Shown here piece by piece: positions 1 through 10,689 of a DNA stretch of 64,000 nucleotides. The notes below the pieces were generated by a model. That model saw only the letters and a list, made by a program, of their open reading frames with translations. It had not been told where the DNA came from and searched no databases. The position numbers and the translations under genes are program-made. Source of the stretch: Schistosoma mansoni (lineage: Eukaryota > Platyhelminthes > Trematoda > Strigeidida > Schistosomatidae); assembly GCF_000237925.1 (NCBI RefSeq), contig NW_017386007.1, positions 744,001 to 808,000 of the forward strand. Reading direction: 5' to 3'. Position 1 is the stretch's first letter. Every line of letters begins with the position of its first letter.

Positions 1-1047
1 GGAATCGGAAAATTTTATTCCTTTTCTGATACAGTCACCTAAATATATGGAGAATAAAAGTATCGGTCAAATAAAGAGAGAATGGTTCTCAAGTAGAAAT
101 ACAGGAAATGAAGAAGTCGACTCAGAACAGCAGTTGTGAGTGTTCTAACAATGCAAGACAAATTGCATCAAAAATGATTACTTTAATATACACATGATTG
201 ATCCTACGTAGACTTTTAAGTGAACATTAGCCATAACACAATTCTACTGGGACTTGAATTCTTAAAGTGTTCTATTATATTCTCTTTAAGGGAAAGAGGA
301 ACGACGTTTAATGCTAACTATTCTGTTAAATGGATGAAACGTTTTCTGAATTGCCTACCATTAACTTGTCTACTACTTATCAACTGGTTAGTTTTAAGTA
401 GTATATAATTACATTCTTTTTGTCAAGTGAATCAGGAATTTAACATCGAATCTGTCTCAGCTTCTCGTACAGACAGTGACTTTTCACTTTTACACAGCAA
501 CTCCTAAGACACCGTAACCATTGGTTGCTGAAACTCTTCGTTGACTGTTTCTATGTCTTTAATTGAGTCAAACAATGCTCTTAAAGGAAGATTCTTCCTC
601 ACGTAGACTTGTTGTCCCAATACAAACAACATAATTTGGCTAATATAATACCAAGCCACAGAAAACAGTAGCACTCCACCCACTTTTGTTTATCGTAAAC
701 CACCCAGCTTTCTAACAGATTGTTACTTACGACCGAAACGTTGAATTATATCGGGGAGTTTTGTCTTTAATACACAGCTTTTCCGCTACTTTCCGATTTA
801 GTTTTCTTCCAATTGGTCTAGTCATCATTACGAACAACAAGAATTCTTCTCTTACCCGAGTTGTTTGTTTTTACTTTTCAATCGATTGTTTTGCATTCTA
901 GGAGGATACCTTGAAGTTTTTATATCTTAATAAAGATTAAACTATGAATAATTTCTGAGAGCCATTTATGGACTAATATTATACAATATATTCATACTGT
1001 ATAATTATTAAGTAACTAGATAATATGTATTTATATTCCTCTTATTC
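1..1047. other. no gene recognised
   Basis: AT-rich sequence with only short open frames that lack recognisable motifs. I see no exon chain, no tRNA-like fold and no named repeat in this stretch. Confidence 0.4.
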
Positions 1048-1378
1048 AGACACTATCAGCAACAAGTTAATGTAGGAAAGAACAAACCAGATTCCAGTGA
1101 AAGAAGAAATCAGGAAGATGCGCTGGAAGTGGATAATGCACACACTGAGGAAATCACTCAACTGCCTCACAAGACAAGCCCTCACATGTAATCCTCAAGG
1201 CCAAAGGAGGAGAAGAGGAAGACCAACGATCACATTACGCCAAGAAATAGAGACAGACATGAGAAGAATGAATAAAAGTTGGATAGAACTAGAAAGGAAG
1301 GCTGAGGACAGAGTGCGTTGGAGGATGCTGGTCGGTGGCTTATGCTCCATTGGGAGTAACAGGCGTAAGTAAGTAAGT
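1048..1378 (+). mobile_element. RTE-like LINE (R1 family) 3' end, 5'-truncated
   Basis: The frame at 1097-1372 encodes the C-terminal end of a LINE reverse transcriptase polyprotein. It matches the other R1 copies here at the motifs [40 protein letters not shown] and RMLVGGLCS. The copy ends GGCGTAAGTAAGTAAG, the simple (TAAG)n tail expected of RTE-clade LINEs. Everything upstream of the last ~100 residues is missing, as in normal 5' truncation. R1 copies also lie at 8.8, 9.5, 11.5, 13.4, 14.0, 17.6, 35.1 and 40.7 kb. Confidence 0.8.
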
Positions 1379-1725
1379 TTTATTTCTCTTATTATAAGCT
1401 TTTTACTTGACCTATCGACTACTATTATACGATTTATTATTCATAAGTTATTCCCAACTTATTAGTTACAATCTTTCACACTCAGATACTTTTTTCTTAG
1501 TCTTGCATAATTGTTATTTTCTATTATATGGTATGATTTGCTTGTTTATAAATCATGTATATCTGAAATATATGATTCATATAGTGAAAGCTATGTTCTG
1601 AGCTCAGCAGGTAGCGCCAAGGGGAAAGATCATTTAGAACTCACAGATTGAATTTAGGCTGCTCGTACTAGTTAACGCATCATTAATTTGGCACTGTGCC
1701 AAAGGCTTATAAATGGGTGTTCTAA
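1379..1725 (+). repeat. dispersed repeat X, copy 1 (possible solo LTR)
   Basis: This block begins TTTATTTCTCTTATTATAAG and continues past GGCTGCTCGTACT. A second, diverged copy lies at 9195-9465 and continues at 9901-10020 around a LINE insertion. Shared landmarks are CTCTTATTATAAGCTTT, ATATGATTCATAT and GCTGCTCGTAC. It encodes nothing. Its length and promoter-like AT content would fit a solo LTR, but I see no clear ends. Confidence 0.5.
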
Positions 1726-2019
1726 TTGAAAATGATATCATGTGATATAATAATTAACAAAGCATATGACACAACAGAAGTTGAGATTTGTTACTTACTG
1801 GTGTTAGATTTTCAATTCATGTTATGGATCATTGCTAGGTGTATTACTACGACATATGTTAGCTGACATTAATTTATAGCCCTTAGATGCTCTAAAATAA
1901 GAACAGAAATCTTGATATGTTATGAAATCCAAACTTGTTTATTTCACATATCTTGTTTTTTTCAACTAAATTACTTATTATAATGACATAAGAACTATCA
2001 TCATTGAAGTTTATTGATA

Positions 2020-2200
2020 GATCCTGGGTTGGAATCTCGCGAAGCGAGATCGTGGATGCGCACTGCTGAAGAATCTTACAATAGGACGAAACGGCTTTTC
2101 AGTGCTTCCGGGTTTTCCATGGTGGTCTAGCATCAATTGATTCATGATTTCAATGATATAAAATTACTAAAATCTCCACAAAACCCCCCTTCTGATTATT
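2020..2200 (+). mobile_element. tRNA-derived SINE, type B, with decayed hammerhead
   Basis: Type B copies have a tRNA-like B box (GGTTCGAATCTCGCG in the best copies), then GGATCGTGGATGCGCACTG, a hammerhead core, and a tail reading TTCCAGGTTTTCCATGGTGG ... TCTCCACAAAACCCC. This copy starts in the B-box region and keeps the tail. The core reads CTGAAGAATC ... GGACGAAAC, so the CUGANGA motif survives but stem II has decayed. Confidence 0.75.
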
Positions 2201-2529
2201 GATTTATATTTATTGATTAAAAACAATTGAATAAGAATTTTACAACACTTATCCATGAATACATATAAATGTAATAAAACACACACACACCCGTGTATGT
2301 CTTATTATACATGTCTGTCTTACATTCTAGTTACCAAGATAAATTGCTTAATAGAATGTAATATGTAAAAATAAAATGGTGAAAGGAAAAAAATAAAAGT
2401 TCTCAAGTTTGTTTTTTGGGGGTGGGTTGCATTGTTGCCAAATTCCATTCACATGTTGATATTTTTCTAAGAAAAAAATCGAATTATTTATTGAATTGTC
2501 ATTGTTTCTTATTGTAATATGATTATTGA

Positions 2530-2692
2530 GAACATTATTGAGATAGGTCCTGAGTTCGAATTTCACGAAGCGGGATTGTGGATGCGCACTGCCACTGAGG
2601 AGTCGCACAATAGGACGAAATGGCCGTCAAGCAATGCTTCCAGGTTTTCCATGATGGTCTAGCTTCAACTGATTCATGATGGTAGTGACTTC
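2530..2692 (+). mobile_element. SINE type B, fused to a type A unit
   Basis: Copy with B-box relic, GGATTGTGGATGCGCACTG, a hammerhead-like core (CTGAGGAG at 2595 to GAAA at 2617-2620) and the TTCCAGGTTTTCCATGATGG tail. Stem II reads GUCG/GGAC and stem III is altered, so the ribozyme is probably weak. It runs directly into a type A unit at 2693. Confidence 0.75.
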
Positions 2693-2935
2693 GAGTTTTG
2701 GAGTGAACATCAACTCTGAGATACAGGTACTTCCAGGTGACGAGTTCCGAATGTGACGAAACGCGCTTTCTGGAATCCACTGCTATCCATTATCCATCTT
2801 CGCTTATAATGCTAGTGAATCAGGGCTATGTCGAAGCCATATTCACAGTATTTACATATACCAATAAGAGACTGATCAATTGCAATCCTAAACATCAATG
2901 AGAAGATTAAAGTAAACAATACCAAGTGAATTAAG
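2693..2935 (+). mobile_element. SmAlpha-like SINE (type A), partial
   Basis: Contains GGAGTGAACATCAACTCTGA, a damaged hammerhead (GTGACGAG ... GACGAAACGCGC) and the downstream SmAlpha landmarks CCACTGCTA, ATCCATCTTCGCTTATAATG and GAGACTGATCAATTGCAATC. The tRNA-like head is missing. The first core base is G where functional copies have C. Confidence 0.7.
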
Positions 2936-3584
2936 TGTATTTCATTAAATAGGTGATTACCCAAATAACCAATAAACATTCTTTATTAACCGAATTAATA
3001 GTTTACAGCTCCAATTTTACAACAACGAAAGGAACCCATTGAGTCACTCAACAAAATAATGGAGTTTCAGCGAATCTTTGAAGAAGGCAATTTGTTCAAA
3101 GGAGCTATATATTGTATATTTCATGAGACAACTGATACAATGATTTGTAATGAATAAAGTGTCGCTTTAAGACCACCTTATTATGCATATACAAGTTCAT
3201 TTGCTTTTATGGAGCTTATTATAGTAACGCATAAACCATACTCTTCCCAAACACATATCGGAGCACTATCCAGAATGGTTATTGAAAGTTGAATGTAAAT
3301 CATACAAAAACTGGATTATTGAACATCTAGTGAATTCTGGTCATCTGTCCACAGTACAATCTTCGCTTACAATTATTTATAAAGTAAGACGGATCGGTTC
3401 TAAGGAAAGCAAGGTAAGAAACTTGTGCACATTGAAAACTTTGACGATTCACCTATTCAAGCCTGATCTTTATGTTCAGAAGTAACACACTCAGTTCCTA
3501 AGTACACCATGGTCAGTGTAAAACTAGACAATTGGCGGAAGGTATGTATGTTTAATGTGAAAAAATTACAAAATATTTTTAATA

Positions 3585-3680
3585 GTTGAAATCATGAGTC
3601 AATTGAAGCTAGACCACTCTCGAAAACCTGGATGCACTAGACGGCTGTTTCGTCCTATTATGGGACTCCTCGGTTGAAGT
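3585..3680 (-). mobile_element. SINE type B fragment
   Basis: Reverse-strand type B copy: tail (GAAATCATGAGTCAATTGAAG on the plus strand), then TTTCGTCCTATTATGGGACTC. It is truncated in the hammerhead and abuts a plus-strand copy, forming a head-to-head pair. Confidence 0.75.
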
Positions 3681-3684
3681 TAGA

Positions 3685-3932
3685 CATTATCACCGTTGGA
3701 TGCCAGCCGGCTCAGTGGTCTATCGGTTAAGTGCTCTGGCGCGAGACTGGTAGGTCCTGGTTTCGAATCTCGCGAGTGCGGGATCGTGGATGCGCACTGC
3801 TGAGGAGTCCCACAATAGGACGAAACGGCCGTCCAGTGCATCAAGGTTTTCCATGGCGATCTAGCTTCAATTGACTCAAGGTTCAACTATGAAAAATACT
3901 GAAATCTCCACAAAACGTCTTCTGATTACAAA
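3685..3932 (+). mobile_element. near-complete tRNA-derived SINE, type B
   Basis: One of the best type B copies. Its A-box-like head is CTCAGTGGTCTATCGGTTAAG, with TGGTTTCGAATCTCGCG as B box. After GGATCGTGGATGCGCACTG come an intact hammerhead (listed separately), then the SINE tail ending CTCCACAAAACG. Polymerase III transcription from the internal A and B boxes is expected for such elements. The tail lacks a coding region, so mobility would depend on LINE machinery. Confidence 0.8.
3794..3839 (+). ncRNA. hammerhead ribozyme (type B SINE), intact-looking
   Basis: Stem I pairs GCACTG (3794-3799) with CAGTGC (3834-3839). The core CTGAGGA is followed by stem II GTCC/GGAC around loop CACAATA, then GAAA. 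Stem III pairs ACGG with CCGT, and the cleavage triplet GTC lies just before CAGTGC. All core residues of the hammerhead consensus are present. Self-cleavage is inferred, not shown. Confidence 0.8.
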
Positions 3933-4224
3933 ATATTTACATTATATATATATATATACATAGCCTTTAATCAACCATTGGTATCTTCGGTTGTTTCGGC
4001 AACCTTTCCTTTTTTATTTGCATTTTTCCATATTCATTTTACAAACCTTTTTTAAGAATGTTTAATATCACCCAAATATATCACTTCGAAATAATGGAAT
4101 CTGTTCATCTCTTCGTGCTCGATTGTAGATATTCAACCTTGCAGTTTTTAACTATATTTTGAATACCAAATGCAGAATAATGTTTCTCGTACCGAACTGC
4201 AGAACGTATGCACTTGCTCGACAA

Positions 4225-4445
4225 AATCCCGATCTATAGAGTAGTCTAGTTTAGAAGTTAAGCGTTAATGCTCAAAATCTAAGGTTTCGAGTTTGAGTCC
4301 TGTCTGTGGGATCGTAGATGTGCACTGCTGAGGGATTCCACGTTGAGAAGAAACGGTATCCAGTGTTTCCAGGTTTCTAATGGTGCTCTAGCTTAGATCG
4401 ACTCATGAATTCAACTGCGAAAATGCTACAATCTTCACAAATCCC
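4225..4445 (+). mobile_element. old, diverged SINE type B
   Basis: Recognisable by GGGATCGTAGATGTGCACTG, CTGAGGGATTCC ... GAAACGG, CCAGTGTTTCCAGGTTTC and ATCTTCACAAATCCCC. It is heavily mutated, and the hammerhead stem II no longer pairs. Confidence 0.6.
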
Positions 4446-4904
4446 CTCACTCATAGTACAATACTGTCATACAAACCTACTAAATTACACTCAACGATGA
4501 GAACAGTCTATCTATACTAAAGAGGTGTTTTGTAAAACTGTTTAATCAATTCTGTTGTTTCTAATAATGATAATAATAACGACAATGGTATTTACACATA
4601 CAATACTGATGACTTTCTAGTTGGTTTTCTTACCAATCTCTAGTGTCACTGTTATTGTATGAAATGTTTTTTTGACCCTGAACTCTTTGAATTGGAAAGC
4701 ATGGAATAACACAATTGTGTATTAGCCAGTCACATACAAATTCATTTGAAGAATCTGTACTTTTCAAAGTATAAACGTGAGCTTATTAAGATTAATTAAA
4801 GAAAACCTGATTAGATATATTTGTAAACTAAATTAACCATTTTAAACTGAACTGAAACCAAAGACTAAGAATGTAACAACAACGTGAGAATGATTATAAA
4901 CAAA

Positions 4905-5200
4905 GATGGATGGTAACTAGTAGTAGAATCCAGCATGTGCGTTTTGTCCGATTTTGGACCCCAGTCCTGGAGTGAACATCAACTATGAGATGCAGGTACA
5001 TCTGACGGATGAGTCCCGAATAGGACGAAACGCGCCTCCTGAATTCCGCTGCTAGCCATTATCCATCCAAGATGGTAATGCTTGTGACTAAAGTCAATAT
5101 CGAGGCAGTCCATACAGGACGAACATATGTCAATAAAAGACAGATCAACCGTAGTCCTAAACATCAATGGGAAGATTCAAAGAAACATTGAAAAATGAAT
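4905..5200 (+). mobile_element. SmAlpha-like SINE (type A), rearranged
   Basis: Carries GGAGTGAACATCAACTATGA, GATGAGTCCCGAATAGGACG, AAACGCGCC, then the downstream SmAlpha landmarks and the ending CATCAATGGGAAGATTCAAA. The residues before GATGAG differ from the CUGA core, so the ribozyme is likely inactive. Confidence 0.7.
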
Positions 5201-5354
5201 TTGATGTGAGAATGAATTGTGAAAGAATAAATATTTCAAAAAATCATAAAATTTGATAAATGCCACTGAAACTTCACAAACTGGTAATAGTAGAGGTAAT
5301 CAGATCATGACGATTAATGACTGAATATCAAACTACTTACAAAAGTAAGCAAAG

Positions 5355-5560
5355 ATAAATAGATGGAATCCAGTTTGACTCGCGTTTCGTCCTATTTGGG
5401 ACTCGTCAGCTGGATGTACCTGCATCTCAGAGTTGATGTTCACTCTGGGCGCTCGAACCCAGTACCTTTCGCTCCAAACGCCATCGCGTTATCTACTTAG
5501 CCATTAAGTCCCGATAGCCACTTGCTTGTGCAATGGGGTGAAGTTGAAATTCACTTACAA
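5355..5560 (-). mobile_element. SmAlpha-like SINE (type A) with hammerhead
   Basis: Reverse-strand copy with tRNA-like head (CCATCGCGTTATCTACTTAG on the plus strand), B box GCTCGAACCCAGTACC, and the hammerhead core at 5384-5409. CTGACGAGTCCCAAATAGGA and GAAA are intact in sense. The segment after GAAACGCG has extra bases, so stem III and the cleavage site are probably imperfect. Confidence 0.75.
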
Positions 5561-6194
5561 AAGTGTTATTCGAATAGTGAATTACTGAATAGTTCCATTA
5601 GTTTACATGAACAAACTATAAACTTAGTAAGTAACTGTATTTTATGAAACTTTACGGATTGATCATCTTGGTAAATTTAGGTAATCCAATCAAAAGATGA
5701 AGTTTACCAGAACTTCATGATATATTGGCACAATAAAACATAAGGCAGCTCTACTTGAATATATGGGTTACCTGTTTTGGCCATCTAGATATATTTTAAC
5801 AAGTTATCCGTTTTGGTGTATTTCTGTAAAGTTTATGGCATTTCGATGTACAAGTTACAAAATAGTACTATCAGAGACATCGTGATGTCTGGCAATATTC
5901 ATCAAAGAGAATGAACATTATTTAGATGTTAATTCCTGAACTGATAACATCAATCTAACTGGCAATCACTCAAATATTTATCGTCAGAATTGATCAAGAT
6001 ATAAGAAACGGAAATTTATTGAAATGCTTTTGTGTTAAGAATTCTATACTGTACCAGAAAATAAGATATTATCAGAAGGGCTTTTGTGGAGATTTAAACT
6101 TGTGGAGTTCAAACCACGTCTGTTGTGAGATAGGAACTCACTGAACACAATTGGTGAACGATTGCTCAACTTCGTGGATCAGTTGAAGCTAGAA

Positions 6195-6428
6195 ATTAAC
6201 ACCGTTGGATGTCGGCAAATTCAGTGGTCTATCGGTTAAGTACTCTGGCTCGAGATTGGTAGGTCCTCGGTTCGAGTCTCGCTCGCGAGGCGGGGTCGTG
6301 GTTGCGCACCACCACTGAGGAGTCCCATAATAGGACGAGACGGCCGTCAAGCAGTGCTTGCAGGTTTTCGATGGTGGTCTAGCTTCAATTGACTCACGCT
6401 TTCAAATATGAAAATAAGATATTGATTA
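6195..6428 (+). mobile_element. SINE type B
   Basis: Full-length-like type B copy: head TTCAGTGGTCTATCGGTTAAG, B box CGGTTCGAGTCTCGC, hammerhead region and tail. GAAA has become GAGA in the core, which should abolish cleavage. A short reverse-strand type B tail (CAGAAGGGCTTTTGTGGAGA) sits at about 6075-6095. Confidence 0.75.
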
Positions 6429-6460
6429 AAACCATTAATAACAATAATAATAATAATAAT

Positions 6461-6992
6461 TGTTACGTCCTTGATCTGTCTACCCATTTCCGTGCCGAGT
6501 ATAACTTGTCTAATGTATATTCAGACTTTGACGTGATAGGCTGACTGGCTTATCCTTGAGGCTAGTATGCGTGAGTTCGAAGTGGGGAAAGCGAGAAGAA
6601 AACTATTCTATCCCTGACTGACTGACAGGCAAGCGCGCGAGAGAGAGAAGACAAGGACAACTGGAACACTACACGCTTTATTCCAATCCCGGTCTAGCAC
6701 TGGAATCCCGAATTCAGATTAGTGTAAAAACATACATGAATAAATAGATGAATAACCTGACCACAACATACAATAATTAGGAAAATACAATTATGTCCAA
6801 AACTAGGGGATTAGTGTAGAAACTAGATTACAAAAGGTTACGTTTTGAATTACAATAGCTTTGGAACAGAAAAGACTATGGCAGTGAGTCATACATCAAA
6901 CGAAAGCTTATGCTCTGTAGAATAGACTAGGGACAAAAGTAAATGTTACTGTTATACAAGTTTTGAATGAAATGAAATAACGTCCCCCTGAA
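6461..6992 (-). mobile_element. LTR-like end of an LTR retrotransposon (fossil) with polypurine tract
   Basis: About 524 bp from TGTTACGTCCTTGATC to AAATAACG (6984), with imperfect inverted ends TGTTA/TAACG. It is followed by TCCCCCTG, whose complement CAGGGGGA looks like a polypurine tract beside a 3' LTR on the minus strand. The same arrangement is seen at the young Gypsy element (24.65 kb). No coding sequence remains nearby; it is a fossil end. Confidence 0.5.
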
Positions 6993-7419
6993 AAATAGCT
7001 TCCGTAGTTTGTCATGGCTTCTTATTACTCTATTCACATCAATAATAATACAATAGTAGCTACTCTTGATCTTTTTACTAGAAATGAATATTCATATAGG
7101 TTCCATACAATACATATATGGTTGCAGCTGCAGTTTATAGATAATATATCTAGTATATTCTTACAACGTAGTTATAGTAACGCATTGAAAGAAGATTCTT
7201 TATTATTTGGGTAAGCGATAGTGAATTCATAGATTAAAGTTTTTGTATGTTTAGTTTGATCATATTGTAGTGTGGGTTACTTATATCCACATAAGTAGTA
7301 TATGATGATGGTCAGGCAGAGAATGTATTTCGGCAGAAGATCGACAAGGAAAGAACGGGGACGAAACTGATTTTTGCAGAAGGAACGGTCAAGATTGAGA
7401 CAATTGATTGATAGTTTGC

Positions 7420-7606
7420 AATTTCAGTGTCCAGTGACGGGTATGAAGGCTAATATCACTTCCCGGCTGCCCACACCATGGAAGGATATTTCCTGAGGGA
7501 CTTGAAAAGGAAGTTGGATTAGTGTTGGTCTTAATGACCTGGGAGCGTGACCGCAGTGTCCAAGGGACAACTGCTTGAGGCCGGTCACTCACGGCCTTTG
7601 ACCGGT
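7420..7606 (-). mobile_element. R2-family LINE 5' UTR fragment
   Basis: The reverse complement matches the leader of the long R2 copy at about 46.08-46.25 kb: the blocks GGCCTCAAGCAGTTGTC, GTTAAGACCAACACTAATCC and GAAGTGATATTAGCCTTCAT all have counterparts. No coding part is attached. Confidence 0.65.
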
Positions 7607-8224
7607 CACTGTTCATTGTATGGTTGTAAGATTTTACTCAGATTTTCTGTAATTTTGTGTTCGAATACATTTGATTGTCCTCACTCGTCTACTTGTCCGC
7701 TAAAATGTGAGTGAACATTTGCCTATTAAACTGCTTGAACTTGTTGGTTAAAGTGTAACAGTATCAAGTGTGTTACCTTATTTCAGAGAATTACCTTTCA
7801 CATTGAAATAATGAGGTAGTTGAGTATAACATGAAGCTTCATTGTTGCACATCCAGCCGACATTGTAAATCCAATTCATATCAAAGTAACTTTAGAAGGT
7901 ATTTACAGAATGTTAACCGAACTATCTTTTGAATAAAGGTTCTCTTTATATGCCTAGTGGAGTGAATAATGTTTGATATAATATAGATCTAATCTACAAG
8001 TCTATAAGTGGTTTATAAACTTCCTTACATCTATCCTGAATATCTTTTCAATCAAATGAACCCTTCACTTCTGAAACTGTAAGTTTTACTTCTTGTTCTA
8101 ATACTTTAGTAATCAATTGAAATAATCAACTAGTTTGGTCTTTTCATTCATTTGACCAGAATCTTATTTTATTCTAATTGGCATATTTCAAACACACGTG
8201 TTCGAACTTTACAACTATTCAATC

Positions 8225-8430
8225 TTTGTAAGCGAAGATAGATAGTGGTTAGCAGTGGAATCCAGTTTGATGCACGTCACTTCGTCCTGGATGTACCTGA
8301 ATCTCAGAGTTGATTCTCTTTCTGCGACTCAAACCGAGTACTGTTCTATTCAAACGCCATCACAATATCCACTTAACTACTGAGTCGTGATAGCTATCTG
8401 CTTGTGCAATAGAATGAGTTTAACTATTCA
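8225..8430 (-). mobile_element. SmAlpha-like SINE (type A), hammerhead deleted
   Basis: Landmarks TAGCAGTGGAATCCAGTTTG, CTCAGAGTTGATTCTC, CAAACGCCATCACAATATCC and CTGCTTGTGCAATAGAATGA. The ribozyme core between CTTCGTCC and TGGATGTACC is missing. Confidence 0.7.
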
Positions 8431-8554
8431 ATCTTTTCAAATTCATTAAAGTAAGAATGTCAACTGAATAAATTTCTCAATGAGATTATATCCACCTACT
8501 TGCTAGAACTAAATGAGGGTTATAAACCAGTGTGAAGAATTAGAATTATGAGTT

Positions 8555-8645
8555 ACAATTGATGGTTAGGGTTAGGAATTAGATTCAATGTTTTCACTAT
8601 GAATTGACGTCAGTTATAATACTAAAGTGCTATTTGACGAAATGG
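8555..8645 (+). repeat. dispersed repeat W, copy 1
   Basis: Shares GGTTAGGGTTAGG, then a run like TATGAATTGACGTCAGTTATAATAC, with 30895-30985. Telomere-like only by chance: two copies of TTAGGG, no array. Confidence 0.4.
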
Positions 8646-8776
8646 ATGAATGAATTTCGCTCTAAAATCCAAGAACTGTCAATTTATACGTGATTGGTTC
8701 GTCTATAAATTATAATCTCACCGTTACATTATTAGTCTTCTTCATTAATTGTACCGATTTCACTGACTAAATAGAG

Positions 8777-9075
8777 TTAAATATCGCTTATTATTTCAGA
8801 CAGTAATCTGGTTAGTCTCCATATTATTCGCCAACAGATCCGAAGTATTTTGCGTAGACAAATGCTAATAAATACCTGTGTGTTCTCGATGATGGCTTTC
8901 GTAGCTCTCCAATTTTGCGCCTCATGCAGTAGAACTGTTTTGACATTTGTATTGAAAATTCTGATGTTGGTGTTGGTTGACAATTGTTTCGAATTCCAGA
9001 TGTTCTTCAATTGTAGATAAACTGCTCTTGCTTTGTCGATTCCCATCCGGATATCAACTCCGGATCTTTCAAAAA
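8777..9075 (-). mobile_element. R1 LINE fragment (RT C-terminal region)
   Basis: The reverse frame encodes DKARAVYLQLKNIWNSKQL, then [19 protein letters not shown] and [14 protein letters not shown]. The longer R1 copy at 14.1 kb encodes the same segment. Both ends are truncated, so it is a relic. Confidence 0.75.
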
Positions 9076-9194
9076 GGGGAGGTGTGCTATGCCCCGATAC
9101 GTAAAATGAATTGTAACTTTGGGGTTTATTTATGAACCAAATCTGTGCATATATTTTTTTATCGTATAACCGCTAAATAAGTAAACTACTCATA

Positions 9195-9465
9195 TCCATG
9201 TCTCTCTTATTATAAGCTTTATTTTGATCTATAGACTATTATTATACAATTTACCATTCTTGAATTATCCCTAGTTTAATAATTACAATCTCTCACATTC
9301 ACAGCTACAGTTGACTAACTCTTGTACAAATGTTATTTTCTATTTTATTGGTACGATGTGATCTGCCTGTTTGGTATATAAACTCAGTATGTTTGAAATA
9401 TAATGATTCATATTGCAGAGGCTGTCGTTAGTGTTCTGGACTTAACTGTCTGGGCTAGGCAGAAA
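9195..9465 (+). repeat. dispersed repeat X, copy 2 (left part)
   Basis: Matches 1379-1725 from CTCTTATTATAAGC through ATGATTCATAT. It is interrupted after GGGCTAGGCAGAAA by an R1 LINE and resumes at 9901. Confidence 0.5.
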
Positions 9466-9886
9466 CTTTTACTTACTTTACTTACGCCTGTTACTCCCAA
9501 TGGAGCATAGGCCGCTGATCAGCATCCTCCAACCCACTCTGTCCTTAGCTTTCTTTTCTAGTTCTATCCAAGTTTTGTTCATTCTTCTCATGTCCGTCTC
9601 TATTTCTCAGCGTAATGTGTTCTTTGGTCTTCCTCTTTTTCTTTGGCACTCAGGATTCCATGTGAGGGCTTGTTTTGTGACACAATTGGGTGATTTCCTC
9701 AAAGTGTACCCAATCCACTTCCAGCGTTTCTTCCTGATTTCTTCCTCCGCTGGATGGAATTTGGTTTGTTGTCTCCCACAGTAACTTGTTGATGATAGTG
9801 TCTGGTCATCGGATCCGAAGTATTTTGCGTAGACAACTGTTAATAAACACCTGTATCTTCTGGATAATGGCTTTCGTAGTTCTCCA
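9466..9886 (-). mobile_element. 5'-truncated R1 LINE with 14-bp target-site duplication
   Basis: The reverse strand carries the R1 3' end (plus-strand start TTTTACTTACTTTACTTACG, the (TAAG)n tail) and the coding end seen in other R1 copies. GGGCTAGGCAGAAA occurs at 9452-9465 and again at 9887-9900. These are perfect 14-bp direct repeats and mark the insertion. The left and right flanks together reconstruct repeat X. Confidence 0.85.
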
Positions 9887-9900
9887 GGGCTAGGCAGAAA

Positions 9901-10020
9901 GCAGGACCGACAAATACTCTAAGCTGCTCGTACGGTTTTCGTGTATCATTGGTCCGATCAATAAGACACTACTCTCTACTAGGCGGATAAAAGTTATAAC
10001 AGCACGTAAGTAATAGCTTC
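9901..10020 (+). repeat. dispersed repeat X, copy 2 (right part)
   Basis: Continuation of repeat X after the R1 insertion, with the shared landmark GCTGCTCGTACGG. Confidence 0.45.
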
Positions 10021-10099
10021 ATAATCTGAATGATACCTAATGACATCAATACGCAATTTTAGTTCTACATTGTGACACTTCTAATAATCGCTGATAATA

Positions 10100-10375
10100 T
10101 TAATTATCAGAAAGGGTTTTTGTGGAGATTTAGTATTTTTCATAGTTGAAATCGTGAGTCACTTGAAGCTAGACCGCCATGGAAAACCTGCAAGCACTGG
10201 ACGTTCGTTTCGTCCTATTATGGGACTCCTCAGTGGTGGTGCGCAACCACGATCCCGCCTCGCGAGATTCGAACCCAGGACCTATCAGTTTCGCGCGCGA
10301 ACGCTTGACCTCTAGACCACTGATTTTGCCGGGACCCAACAGTGTTAATGTCTAACTTCAACCAATCCACGAATG
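10100..10375 (-). mobile_element. SINE type B with partly conserved hammerhead
   Basis: Plus-strand landmarks: TTTTTGTGGAGATTTAGTA, GAAATCGTGAGTCACTTGAAG, GCGCAACCACGATCCCGCC and B-box complement GATTCGAACCCAGGACC. The core at 10207-10233 keeps CTGAGGAGTCCC ... GGACGAAAC, but stem III and stem I carry changes. Confidence 0.75.
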
Positions 10376-10570
10376 GCTAATTAAATTGTATTTGTATTCT
10401 TCAATTGAATGTCAATGAATTTTGAATGGATTCTCTTGTAAATGTGAACGAGTTGTTTTACTGAAACTTTTCATGAAGTTTCTTTGAGCTTTGAAGTAAG
10501 TTCCTGTCTAGAAAACTAATCAACGGAGATTTATACTATTCAGTTTTTCGGTATTCAAACCATATTCATC

Positions 10571-10672
10571 AATGGTAAGCAGAGATGGATAGTGGCTAGC
10601 AGTGGAATCCAGGACGCGCGTTTCGTCCTATTTGGGATGGGAAGATTCAAACAAACAATACTGAATGAATTC
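10571..10672. mobile_element. rearranged SmAlpha-like (type A) fragments
   Basis: A reverse-strand piece (TAGCAGTGGAATCCAGGACG, TTTCGTCCTATTTGGGA) is joined directly to a forward-strand piece (GATGGGAAGATTCAAAC). The middle of the unit is lost. Confidence 0.6.
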
Positions 10673-10689
10673 ATATTCATCTGTAGTGA

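Noticed and set aside
3700-3790. tRNA gene
   Set aside because: The A-box and B-box motifs belong to the SINE head. No complete cloverleaf or acceptor stem forms, and the same sequence recurs in many copies.
8560-8590. Telomeric repeat
   Set aside because: Only two TTAGGG-like units inside a dispersed repeat that recurs at 30.9 kb.
9500-9784. Forward open frame of 94 residues
   Set aside because: It is the antisense of the R1 LINE coding end; similar antisense frames occur at 13413 and 14511.
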